From: Prochilodus magdalenae
Taxonomy: Eukaryota; Chordata; Actinopteri; Characiformes; Prochilodontidae
Reading direction: 5' to 3'
DNA length: 64,000 bases
NCBI GenBank assembly: GCA_024036415.1
Contig: JAMWET010000821.1
Span: forward strand, 404,806-468,805
Shown: positions 29,218-41,500 of the stretch, one piece after another
How the letters are laid out: every line of letters starts with the position of its first letter
Position numbering within the stretch: the first letter of the stretch is position 1
Program-made: the position numbers and the translations under genes
Notes under the pieces: generated by a model
The model's database searches: none
Seen by the model: only the letters and a program-made list of their open reading frames with translations
Told to the model about the DNA's origin: nothing

Positions 29218-31987
29218 TCAGGAGAAACAGCGTCACCGCTCAGCTTTCCATCCCGCCGAACTGTTCAGTTCAATACGAGGGAATACCCGGACAGGAATTA
29301 CAATAGCCTGAATTGTGCAGAATCTGAATAAACAGTGATGCTGAGCAGCTGATTAATTTTATGCCTGTATTTATCACTGGAGACTAACGGCACATGTCGT
29401 AGCTCATAGCTAGCAGACACTGTTCACTGTGTACTATCAAAGTTATTCTTATAAGATAAAGGTATGTGTGAATTCCTTCCTTTCTTTAACTTGGTGCTTA
29501 TAGCATGTGTTTGATGTCTTAAGTATGTTTTCTTTCTGCCTGGTCGTACTGTGCATGCGCATTATCTTGCGATGTATGACGTCATTAAGTTAATTCAGGT
29601 TTACTGAAAGTGTATTACTCATCTTAATGATATCATTTACCCACTGATAATGTGATTTATGCTATCAAACCGCCGGATTTACTTCCTAAACGGACTTAAG
29701 TAGCTTTTAAGACATAAAACATAGTTAATGTAATTAAATAAGTCACACTAAAGTGACAGAGTTAGTTCTGGTAACTGGATGAGTTATTTTCATGTATTAC
29801 TGAAAATTAAATGTTGGGTTTAATTATGAAATGTTATGCCATGTGACTGCATGCAGCTGTGAGTAATGTGCAATAAGTAATAAGTCACACATAAGTGGAC
29901 TGATCATTTTTGGTATTACTCATATTTATCTTGGTATGGTTATGTTTTACTAATAAAAGTAGGAAAGGATAGAAGGAGTTTAAATCAGACCTACATAATA
30001 TTACTACTGCAGCATAAGGCATAATGGCTGTGTGGTTTACTGTGGACTAGAAGAGAGAAACACACACAGCAGGAAGGCAGACAAGAGGAAAGACAACACA
30101 AAGATGTCGAGTTTAAAAAAAAAAAATATATATATATATATTAACACAACATGAAAACTGATGATGCCAAGAGTCAACGGGAAAGATGCTGAGTTTTACT
30201 TAACAGGATTTACACTGACCTAACAAACACAAACCAAACGACCCAAATCAATTCCCCTAATTTCATTAACTCAGATCCCCGATTTACCTACATTTGTTAA
30301 GTCAACAAAAAACCTGTTTAAAACCAACACCAGAGTGATTTCATTTCTTAGTGTGTGGTCACACTTTCCAATCAGGTGATATAGGTAATAAAAATCTACC
30401 TCGTTTTATGTAAAAACTAAATAAATAAATAAATAAATAAAAAACCTATCTATTAGCACATCTCTGAAGGTCGACATTGATGAGTGATGGTGAGGTCTGG
30501 ACTCTGGGGTGTATAACAGTCAAATTTACGCTGTGCCTTTAAGAAAGGGCCATTGTATTTGCATATCCCAGTGTGGCCTCTGCAGAGGAAGAGAGCAGAG
30601 TGGAGATGAGGGTTAGTGTTTTAGCGGTTTTCCTACCAGTCTCGTCTTTTATTAGTTTACACTCTCTGTAACGCTAGAGCTTAACTACAGTCACACTTAT
30701 GTATAATTGGACTGTTGTGGCCGGGAGACTGATTTCAGTTAGTAACCGGGAATAAACGAGTGTACTGGAGTACCCGCACTAACGTCTGTGTGGCTCAAGT
30801 GCTTCTGCTAACTCCTCTCCTCATGGCTACCTCGAAGACTCTCCCCCATTATCCGGGCCGAAGCGTTACAGGTGGTCAGGTCACTGTTTCGAAAACACCA
30901 GCAGCTTTCCCCCTAAGTAATTGCTTCTTGACAGCTACACATTCTTTCAGATCTAAAGTGTTGAGCTGCGGTCTCACAGTGGAAGTGTGGACAGGAACAC
31001 CTGTGGCCATCTTTAAATTGTGTCCATCTGATGATGATTTGGTGGTCTAGCTGGTCTTGCTTGGTTGTAAAGAGCCTCGTCTTCTTATCTGTTATTCTCA
31101 TACGCCTGCTTCAAATGGCTTTGCTTTGATTTTCTCCTTAAGCACTTCCTGCATCTAATCCTAAACTCTTAATGGCCATTTGACTAGAAATTGTTCAAAG
31201 GGTGGTCTCCGACTTTTGTACAGTACTATACATTGATACCTTTAAAGCATAATACTGTTTGTCTGCTTATTTGGTATTTCTGTTGAAACTACAAGAAATC
31301 CATTGTCTAATTATATTAATTATATTAATAATTAATATTTTTGGTTAATATAGTTTATATGCTTTAGTGTTGGAGTTACCATGACATCCACAAATGTATA
31401 TTGAAAAGCGTACACAGCCCCACAGCTAGCTCAGCAATATGGCCTTATTCTGTTATGTAGACATTTTAATATTTACAGGTTGTTATTTAAACTGTTAATC
31501 ATGTGTCTCTCTCTGTGTACACATATTTGCATACCCACTCACTACAAAACACACACATGAAATATCAAGACCATCTTTTTTTATTTTTTACCCTCCTGTA
31601 TGATCAGCATAGTTTAAATTTACTCTGTTCAAAATATCATATTAAGCAAAATATAAAATCCAAAGTATAAAAACCCAAATAGAACAAACCAGAAATCCAT
31701 CTGTAATTAAAATTGATAAACTGGTGTGAACCAACGTTCCGAACTCAACACCATTCTATGTTGAAATCAGTCCTCTGAAATGTCAGTCCTCTGCAGTCAG
31801 TTAAGAATCCCCAATGGAACATCCTTAGGCTTTCTCTGTCTCTGAAACAGAAGAACCCAGAAGCTGTCTTACATCATGACATTACACATGTAAATATGAG
31901 CATATGAACAAATATGAACAAACCCAATTAGGCCAGTTAGGCCAATAATAGTGATTTGACTTCTACATAGACTCACCTATCAATATA
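29218..31987. other. Spacer upstream of the BED gene pair
   Basis: It has an (AAAT)n tract at 30417-30441 and Tc1-like remains at about 31030-31230 that end gggtggtctccgacttttgt, the same terminal motif seen near 57594. No supported gene. Confidence 0.5.
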
Positions 31988-33486
31988 CACTGCTCAAAAA
32001 ACTAAAGGGAACACTTTGAAAACACATCAGATCTCAATGGGGGAAAAAATCATGCAGAATATCTTTCCTCATATAGACTGGGTAATGTGTTAGTAATGAA
32101 AGGATGCCACATCGTTTGATGGAAATGAAAATGATCACCCTACAGAGGGTTGAATTCAAAGACACCCTGAAAATCAAAGCAAGAATGATGCAGCAGGATT
32201 GTCCATTTAACCCAAATTCCATTACAGCTACTCAAATGGTACTCAGTAGTTTGTATGGCCTCCACAAGCTCCTAATGAGATGACGGATGGTGTCCTGGGG
32301 GATCTCCTCCCAGATCTGGACCAGGGCATCACTGAGCTCCTGGACAGTCTGAAGTGCAACCTGGTGGCGTCGGATGGACCGAAACATAATGTCCCAGAGG
32401 TGTTCTATTAGATTTAGGTCAGGCGAGCTGGTGGGCCAGTCAATGGTATCGATTCCTTCATTCTCCAAGAACTGCCTGCACACTCTCGCCACATGAGCCC
32501 GGGCATTGTTGTGCACCAGGAGGAACCCAGGACCCACTGCACCAGCGTAGGGTCTGACAACGTGTCCAAGGATTTCATCCTGATACCTATAGCAGTCAGG
32601 GTGCCGTTGTCTAGCCTGTAGAGGTCTGTGCGTCCTTCCAGGGATTATGCCTCTCCAAGACCATCACTGACCCACCACCAAACCAGTCATGCTGAATGAT
32701 GTTGCAGGCGGCATTACATTCTCCACGGCGTCTCCAGAGCCTGTCACGTCTGTCACATGTGCTCAGGTAAAAGCTGCTCTCATCTGTGAAAAGCACAAGG
32801 CGCCTGTAGCGGATCTGCCAATTCTGGTGTTCTGTGGCAAATGCCAATCGAGCTCTACGGTGGTGGCCAGTGAGCACAGGGCCCACTACAGGACGTCGGG
32901 CCCTCAGGCCGCCCTCATGAGGCCTGTTTCTGATCGTTTTGTCAGACACATTCACAGCAGTAGGGCTCTGGCAGAGCTCATCTTGTTCCTCCTAGCACAA
33001 AGGAGCAGATACCAGTCCTGCTGAGGGGTTAAGGACCTTCTACAGCCATGTCCAGCTCTCCTAGAGTAACTGTCTCCTGGAATCTCCACCGTACTCTTAA
33101 GACTGTGCTGGGAGACACAGCAAACCTTGTGGCAATGGTACATATTGATGTGCATCCTTCAGTAGTTGGACTACCTGTGCAACCTCTGTAGGGTCCAGGT
33201 ACCGCACCTGACCCAAGTCAACTGCAGGACTAGTGAAGAATCAGTCGGAATAGATGAGGGGGGACAAAATGTCAATGACCTCGTCCTTTTAAACCATTCC
33301 TGTTTTGGGGGGTGTCTCATTGTTGCTCCTCTACTGCACCTGTTGTTAATTTTATTAACACCAAAGCAGCTGAAACTGATTAACGGCCCTCCCTACTACT
33401 TAACTGACCAGATCAATATGCCTGAAGTTGAACTGAGTTGATGCTATACTCTGATTAAAAACTGTTCCCTTTATTTTTGAGCAGTG
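31988..33486 (-). mobile_element. Tc1/mariner transposon, near full length
   Basis: The ends are inverted: TA-cactgctcaaaaaactaaag then ggaacac at the left, and gttccctttatttttgagca then gtg-TA at the right. The length is 1499 bases, typical of Tc1. The body encodes a broken transposase on the - strand. Confidence 0.88.
32232..33155 (-). pseudogene. Tc1-type transposase, frameshifted
   Basis: Pieces of one transposase lie in different frames: an N-terminal helix-turn-helix part (around 33155-32955), a middle with FTDESSFYLSTCDRRDRLWR, and a C-terminal part with SSPDLNLIEHLWD. The first catalytic Asp (TDES) and the Glu (IEHLW) are visible. The second Asp position reads HNNARAHVA where QQDNA-like sequence is usual, so the catalytic Asp is lost. 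It is inactive. Confidence 0.85.
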
Positions 33487-35021
33487 TATATTTCAAGCTC
33501 AACAGTTTTATATATGCTCTCTGTAGAACAGTTTTATATGACTGTGTTAAATGGATGGCTATTTTACTGCCTGCCAAACATAAATATCTCTTGAAGACTG
33601 ATATGTAGCTGTTCTCAGTTTCTTTGTGAGGTTCAGCAAGCAACACCAATAAAATTAAATGCTAATAAAATGCTTTACAAATATAAAGAGGGTTAAAATG
33701 CACTTAAAGCTGCTTCAAAGACAAAAATGGATCATAGATCTTGCCAATTACTCAAATTACAGTCCCACCTCAGGTCACATGCATATTGAACAGGAACATT
33801 TATAGGTACAGAATTACTTGTTTCCACCAGCATTTTCACAGTGGAAGGAAAACCAGTGTTCATTACCTTTTTAGCTTTGGAGGGGGGATTTTCTGCTGTC
33901 CGAATAGAGGGCTCTAGAGAAACTGGAGTTCTCCCAGCAAAGGACTACAGAAAAAAAGGATTCACAAGAAAAATAAACCCACAGGTTTTATTTTCAGCTG
34001 GGTTTGAGAGTGATTACACCTTATAAACCCACTAAGAGACATCGAATACGACACCTGCTCGCAGAGCTCACTCTGTGCTGTCTTCTCTCCACGGTCAGGT
34101 GGCTGATGATTTTTTGCAAGATCCTGGTTAAACTTTGCCACCGTATCTCCTGGAGATTAAGTGACACAGGTTTCAAATATATGTCTATGTATTCATCAAC
34201 ACTGTACAGAACAACCCTATAGGACCACTCTGTTCATTTCATGGAACAACTTGGTGACTGTTTTACACCTAGTTCTTTAGCTAAAGTCATTAGCAGCATA
34301 TTTACACTATTACGACAATTTTGTTCGGTTCAGCTGGTTTCAGTGGACCAAATCATTCACATGGGTTTTTAAATGGTCAGGAATATCAAGGTAACCCTAA
34401 CGTTTGTCAAATGTCAAATGTATTCCTGGCAAAATGTATAATCCTACCCATTCTGATTCTTTTAAAACAGCACTGTTAGTGTTCCTTTGTATTTCTGCTG
34501 GGATTCATGTTGTAGGGGAAGGATTTTTTTTCAGAACCAAAGTAAGGAATCATGTCTGTGTGCATCATAGAGTAGGAAAATAGACAATACTTCATTCGTA
34601 TTTAATTAGGATCGACTAGTAATATGCACCAGTTTCAATTTAACCACTTAGGTCACCACTGTCTGGCCCAACCTATCAAAAATACATTCTGTGGTATATG
34701 TGACAAAAGATGATCCTTTGGTATTTCTAATTTGCCACTATGCATCAGCTTGAGTTGTAACAATGCCAGGAACCTCATGAGATTAGGACGTTCTGAAATG
34801 GCTCGGAATTCTCTCATTTGGTGCAACCCTTTGTAAGCATGTGTACAACAAAAAACTGAACCCCAGACCAGGAACAGTGACTTTTGATGGACCACAGTTT
34901 GTTGTTTGGTCTGCAACCAAATACGGGCAGAGATGGACCGAACTGAAGAAAAGTGTGATTGGTCTGCTCAAAGAAGAAAAGGATGAAGGTACCCCTAAAA
35001 GGTGCTGTAGCTTGTACTCAC
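33487..35021. other. Non-coding stretch
   Basis: No feature recognised. I looked for further zinc-finger exons continuing exon B on the - strand and found none with cysteines and a proper splice site. Confidence 0.5.
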
Positions 35022-35306
35022 CATGGTGGGCCATTCTATGGTTTCGAAAACGATATTTCTGAATGAAGCCCAAATTACACTGGCTGCACCAGTAGGGTCT
35101 TTCACCTACAAAAGATCACAGCTTCCCTCTAAACAACAAAGGACATTTTGATCGGCAAGTAATTGCAGAAGATTGTGTATACATGGAGGATTGCTGACCT
35201 GTGTGAATGTACACATGCCGGCGTAGGTGGTAGGGGCTGCAAAAACTTGCGCTGCAGTGCTGACAGGTGTGCTCTTTTGTGCTCTGCAACACACTTGCCT
35301 CCTGGT
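35022..35306 (-). CDS. Two C2H2 zinc-finger exons of an incomplete gene
   Basis: Exon A (35306-35199, 108 bases) has acceptor gaccttttag and donor acag/gtcagc, and encodes HTCQHCSASFCSPYHLRRHV followed by YIHTG. Exon B (35105-35022, 84 bases) has acceptor ttttgtag and donor catg/gtgagt, and encodes GERPYWCSQCNLGFIQKYRF followed by RNHRMAHHG. Joined, they give two consecutive C2H2 fingers with a canonical HTGERPY linker. Both exons are symmetric, phase 1 to phase 1. They lie downstream of the stop of the large zinc-finger gene at 37929 and use a different phase, so they probably belong to another gene. I found no first or last exon for it; it may be a remnant. Confidence 0.5.
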
Positions 35307-37928
35307 CTAAAAGGTCAGCGTCCGCTTTCATTGGCTTTACATGGAAACAATTCAAATTACAGGTACATGTGAGAGCAGCTACAACCGTCATAAATTAAAC
35401 CAACATCAAACGGCTAGCATAAAACTGGCACATGTTGTATAACCATCTACTAAATGCACTGGTCCCATCATCAGAACAATGTGAGTTTCCAAGCAGTCAT
35501 CTGTGACCAGGAGTTCAAGAAGAGTTCTGGCCTTGTTTTACTTGGGTGGGATATTGGCCTTCCTCTCCACCATCTCTCTGAGTGATACTGGTCAAAGCAA
35601 GACCTAACAGAATTGGCCATCAGCATTCTCCTCCAAACGTGTTCAGCTGCGCATATTGTGTAGACTGCAGCATGGAATGGAACTGCAGCAAGCACATACT
35701 AGCCTTCTCCAGCCCAGCATGGTAGCATTGTGTCCTGACTAGTGGGTGAAATCAGCATTGACTAAATTCAAGCCTAATGGAGCTAAAACCAGGTTTGTGT
35801 TGTTTAACCAGATACCAACATGAACAAAGAACAAGTTTATGTATATATTTGTAATATTTATACAATATAAAACGGAAATACATCGACTTAAACAGCTTAA
35901 CGTGTTCTATAATAAACTGATCATGTTCATCCCTTGTATTGTTCTCTCCTACCAGTACAATAATCCAAATATTTGACACTAACCAATAGAATCATCATCT
36001 GGTTAAGGAATAAATGAGAAACAGTTTCCCAGAGTTTGAACACTATTGCTAGTTTCAGTCCCAATGTAGCCTGGGAAGCTGCAGGATGTTCCACTGCCCA
36101 GGTAGTAATTTAATATTTCACTAGTGACTGTCGACTGAAACGTTCATCACCGACCCAAGTCTTCAGTGTAAAACCCTAGAGACTCAGTACCAATATAAAG
36201 CTGTCTCTTACTGTGCGCCTGAAACGAGCGGCCTTACGGACGGTTCTACATGAGCGGTATTAGAGAGGACAGCATGTTAGTAGTTCTTCACTTCAGAACA
36301 GTACAGTGCTAAACCTTCATCATGCCAGTGCTTACTGGTTTAAAAACTGTATTAGTGTTGGATGTTTAAAGCCGATGCTGTGCTTTCATCTCCCGTTTAC
36401 TGCTAATGGAAAAAAAATGCAGACGGCACATATAAGCATTGAGTCAAACCTGCAAGGTTTTCCATAACACCTTATATTTAACCCTCATGCTATGTTAAGA
36501 GTTTAGATTATTTCCACATTGATGCCCAAGTCATAACTGCGAAGGGAATTGTTCTCCTCCAAGAACTTCTCATAAGAAAGTAGGTGTGTCACTTTAGGGG
36601 GAAAATGAAGTGTGAATTTAAAAGTGACTGATCACGTTTGTTTTATTTGCTCAATCTTCACCCGTTATCTTTTAAACAGCATTGCATTTTGTTATAGGCA
36701 CGAGGCACGTGAGTGGAAAGGAACCCGCTTCATCAGAATGTATTTATTACCTTCAGTAAATCAGTAATACTGTCTTCCTGTGTGAACTCAGGGTTCACAT
36801 GAACCTGAACCAAACCATGTGAACACAAGGTAAATATATAAAAATAGGGGGACGCAGCTTTATCACTGACATCACTGACCAGTGAGAGCACCAGTGGGGT
36901 ATCCTTTGTGACTGCAGTCCCCTTAGTTTCCTTCAAAAAGCTTGTGGATTCTTATTACAGTGGACGCTTGAAAGGGGGAACAAATCTACTGCTTGCTACA
37001 TGTCAATGTCAGTGTCCCAATATCACCGTCCACCGTATCAGCTGAGTTACTAATAGCACTAGCATCTGCTGTGTATTTTCCATGTCAGCGATCATTCAGA
37101 CTCCCAGTGTACTTCGGCAACGAACAAATCTGCAACACAGCAGTAGCTGGGAATATTAGCTTCATCAAAAATGGAAAGCTGTATTTAAATGAAAGGGTTA
37201 CACTCACAAGTTATTCACAGCAACGTACAGTATGGTGTATGAGGTTGACCCCATACAAACAAACACATTTTTTCCAAAAGATGTGTGTAAGAGAAAGGGC
37301 AAAGTAATGGAAAGAGGGTTTCAAACATTGTGTGCGTTTACATGTGCAGTGGTGTACACTAAATTACTTTTTGGGAGGATTCGTTTAGGGCTTTTCTCAC
37401 TAATCAGGAAGTCAGGAAATGAAATGACAATTACAATTAACCATGTTTTATAGCCGAGCTCGCCGGAATCAGGAACTTTGAAAACACAGCCACAGCCAGG
37501 ATCTTAACCAATCATTTAAATTTACATTTTAAATATGATTTTCAGAATTAAACATTTCCAATGCTTGACTGAATGGCATGTGTGTATTAAGGGATTGCTG
37601 TGTTTTACAGAAATACAGTTCTCTAGAGAACAGCCTGACACTCAAAGAAACGTCAAAGAAATGAACAGAAGGACTTCCTTGTTTACCAAGAAAAACTGTG
37701 TCAGGTACTAAAGAATCTGCCTTGAAGATAAGAGCTTAGAAAAGATGCTGCAAATGGCCGTCTATGAATATCTGCGTATCACACTCACACTCCTTGGCAG
37801 TGTACGGTATGGAGTCCTTGTCTGCTGTGCTGTGGCACGCATGTAAATCGTGCAGGCCTTAAGTATCAAGATGCAATATTTCTCTGGCTTCACCACAGTA
37901 GAAAATGCCTGGGACTGCCAACACTGAA
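35307..37928. other. Non-coding stretch downstream of the large zinc-finger gene
   Basis: Its right part should hold the 3-prime UTR of the large gene. I see no reliable first exon for the two-finger exons at 35022-35306, and no known repeat family. Confidence 0.5.
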
Positions 37929-38573
37929 TCAGAGGTTCTGTTTGTCAGTACTGCCACTTTCTGCATCAGCTGAAGTTAAAGAAAGGGAGTTCTGAATAAT
38001 ACTGAGCTCAACATCTGGCAAGGAGGCATTCAGAGACTCTTGAAGGGCCTGTTGTACTGGGCTGGTAGCTTCAGTTAGAGTCAATTCCTCTTTTATTTTA
38101 GGCTCTTTCTGCTCACATATCAACGCATGTTTCCAAAACTGATTCCTTCGATAAGATCCCTGACAAAAGAGACAATGAACAAGATCTCCGTCCACCATGT
38201 TGTGCGCGTCACATTCTGAGCTTTTCTTGTAGGAAAGACGGCTCAGTAATTCCTTCCTCTCTTCTCGGGTTTTGCCAAAATCCAAAGCTTCTATCACCTC
38301 AGGCTCCCTTGGGTGGTCATACTTGAGATGCAGTTCCATTTTTCTATACGTTTTATTACAAAATCGGCAGTACGCGGTTTTCTTTTTCTTCTCCAATTCT
38401 CTAGTCAAAGTTTTTGAGCCACTTTTGGAGCGTTGCCTTTTCATATCAATTTCTGGGAGACGCCCAGATGACATGGGTGCCTTGGTTGTTTTTGATTCCA
38501 TCACTGCTGCAGAGTTGCTCTTTCTTAAGACTTCAGAGATGTCTGTCGATTCGGCTTTAGGCACATCTGAAGT
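37929..38573 (-). CDS. Exon 10 (last) of large zinc-finger gene
   Basis: I placed the acceptor at gtctgaag before acttca because it keeps phase 0; the alternative AG six bases downstream (acttcag) also keeps frame. It encodes two non-canonical fingers. The first is short ([19 protein letters not shown], only nine residues between Cys and His). The second is a CCHC form ([20 protein letters not shown]). An acidic/Ser-rich tail carries IKEE, and the stop is at 37929-37931. Confidence 0.75.
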   Translation of the reverse strand, partial: TSDVPKAESTDISEVLRKSNSAAVMESKTTKAPMSSGRLPEIDMKRQRSKSGSKTLTRELEKKKKTAYCRFCNKTYRKMELHLKYDHPREPEVIEALDFGKTREERKELLSRLSYKKSSECDAHNMVDGDLVHCLFCQGSYRRNQFWKHALICEQKEPKIKEELTLTEATSPVQQALQESLNASLPDVELSIIQNSLSLTSADAESGSTDKQNL

Positions 38574-41500
38574 CTTCAGACACGGGAATGTTCAAAAGAA
38601 TACAAACAGAATGTACAAATCAGTATTGCTACGAAATAAGCATACATCAGGATCAAACATGGGTCTGAAAAGAGCTCAAATGATTATACCTAGAGTTGCA
38701 CAGATCAGCGCTGATGCTGCCACTTAAATGCAGCACCAGGATTGGGGTTTAGGTTACAGATACCATGACGCAATTCTTAAGGCATTTATATGTGTAGGCA
38801 TAACTTAAGTCAGCCAGCAGTAAAACTGCCTGTGTCAGAAGATAAAGAGGTAACGATAGCCTTGATTTAGCCTTTAGACAGCATAGCACCCCACTAGCCA
38901 GGGCTCTATGTATACTCAGCCCAAATGCCCGTGCATTTGCAAGGTAGAACCATATGAATGGATAAACTTAGTATTGGTATTGGTACATGGCATCAGTACT
39001 CAGTATTCAATCAGTATTGAAGTGGAACAAGTGGCATCAGTGCATCTCTAGCTATACCTCTTTTTACATGACCACATACTGATCAACGAAAACTGCAAAT
39101 TAAAACTCTTTAAATGAAGTTGCATACCTGGATGTCCCCGTCTTGTTTAGCCTTTGTTTCATTGTTCTTGACCATATTCTTGAATGTCTTCAAGGTGGAT
39201 GGCGTCTTGCTGATACATGCAGTAGAGTGCACCTGCATATGCTGGGACAGGGCTCGCCTACCCACAAATATTAAACCACATATCATACATGTAGACGAGC
39301 GGCACTGGCCCTTGGAGTTCTCCTTTGTTTGTTTGACAGAGGTGACCACCATTTCATGTCTCTCCGCACTCTGTTCCTCTGCCTCATCCGGTATAAACTG
39401 TATATCTGAGGCAGCATCAGCAACATTTTGTAAGGATCTGGGAAAGGAACTGTCAACTGTCCCTGTTTCTGTCAGTATTTCAGATGCCGTTTGATCTAGG
39501 GAGGAGTCCCAACATAAAAAGCTACTGACCGGTTCCACTTTGGTGTGAATTCGGGCTGGCTGCTTGCTCATAGCATCTTTGACACCTAACTTTATAGCCT
39601 GCATTTTACCTTCTGTCAAGGTTTTCTTTTCATCTACGTTGTGGGATACGTTGGAACTGTCGTCGCCATCATCATCATCATCATCATCATAATCACTATT
39701 CACATCTGTGAGATTGACATAAGATGACTTGGGGTAGGCTACTTGCTGCATGGCAACAGAGCTGGATCCAGATAAGACCGATTCTGAAATTCTTGTTAAT
39801 TGTATACCAGCACACTTCATGAGCAGTGCTCTGTCATTTGAACGTTTTTCAGATTCAGAGAGAGATACTGTATCAACAGAACAGCTTTTCCCACTCCATG
39901 AGATGGTACCCATAGGGGGTCCTGAATACTGTGGCTTTACAGTCGGTGTCAAAGTCTTTTCAGGGTTGGAGGTATTTTCAAAAGACTTGCAATCTGATCC
40001 CAAGTTAACACAAACAGTACCTGGATCGTCTGTCTCAGGTATAACAGAAGATCTCATGCCAGACAACACACTCTGGCTATCATAAGCTTTCTGTGAAGAA
40101 GGATAACAGTTCCCTGGGTAATCAACAGTTCTTGACGTAGAAGCGTCAGAAACTTTGTACGGTTCCTTGTCACTGGTTTCAGCACTGACTAATTGAAAAT
40201 CACCCTTTCCAGGTGCAGCACAGTGCTCGAATTTAGCACTAATTGGCTCCAGAACAATCCTAGGCTGCAAACTGAAGTGGCTTGTTGCAGTGCTAACTGA
40301 CTCTGAATCAGTTCTTGAACGATCCATGCTGTGGCTGGAAGCAGCATCAGCTGAGGGCAGAGGTAGTAGGCTGAATTTTCTGCCAGTGCATACTGAATGA
40401 GGTTGAACAGTTTCCTTAGGCTCTGTAGTACTTGTATGATCTTGGGACATTGTAGAAGTCTGATTCCTAGTCAAGGCGAAGCCTCCATCCTTCTCCCTTT
40501 CATCACTGCTTTCTACTGCAGGCTGCAGAGGAGAAAGTTGTAATTAGTAATTCTATATTCTATATACCATGTAAGAAAGAGAGAGTGGTAACCCACTTAT
40601 ACTAAAGCGTTGTAATGATTTTTTTTGGTTTAAGGAAAAGAAGTGGAACAAATGGAGAACTTTATTTGCAGATAAAAACAGCTCTTTATTTGGGAGGCCG
40701 ATAACCTATAGCCATTATTTATGTGTGATGACAATGGCAACTATGAGAACAGTTACTGAAACAAATTCTAACAGGACACATACTCCAACCTGCTCATGCT
40801 ACACTACTATTCTAACTAGAAGCACATGGCCTCGTGCAATGTGCCTCAGTGCTATGATCAGTGCTATGAAGGCAGAGCTCGTTAGCTTTGCTTTACCCAT
40901 GCTCATAGCTAGACGACAAATAACAATTCTTTATTAAAACGCAAAGACAGCTCTTTATTTCTGAATACACTTTTTTGGCATTCACATTGCTGAAATTAAA
41001 AATGATTTGGACACATGAGGTTGTTACTTTCACATGAGTAGTCCACATCAGACAACAATATTAAACCTGGGGGTCCAGTAGCGCAGTGTTTCCCAATCCC
41101 GGTTCTGGAAGCCCTCAGCCCAGCACAATCTAATGTTTTTTTCCTGTTCCCAACATTCCTGAATAATATCTTAAGTAAAAAACTACATAACAAGCCCATA
41201 CTGACTGTGAACGAGCATTAAGGCTTGAAAAGCACTAAAATACACAGAGCCTATACTGGAGCGCATGAATCTTGATGATGCTTGAGTATGTGCGTTTGTC
41301 CTACTGGGGTCGTATTACAGAAAGTTAGTAAAGTTAGTAAATCTTACAATACTTGATCAAAGTTGTCAATCAGCTATTGCATCTGCAATCAGCTTTGTAT
41401 CTGTTAGAAAGCAACCGACTACATGCGCATAGCTGAAATTTAAACACAAACAAAATTATTATAGATTAACCAGACAGTTACTGTTACCGATGTAGGAGTC

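Noticed and set aside
30760..31050. A 96-codon + strand frame containing MATSKTLPHYPGRSVTGGQV
   Set aside because: It runs into Tc1-like sequence, and no splice partner or domain supports it as a gene.
34653..34916. A further finger exon on the - strand reading LLQLKLMHSGK
   Set aside because: The end resembles a finger helix, but there are no cysteines, and no acceptor or donor in the needed phase 1.
35471..35695. A 74-codon - strand frame with WWRGRPISHPSKTRPE
   Set aside because: No partner exon, no family that I recognise, and no splice context; possibly an old transposon piece.
39114..40085. Long + strand frames opposite exon 9
   Set aside because: They are antisense to the 465-codon exon of the large zinc-finger gene and show no domain of their own.
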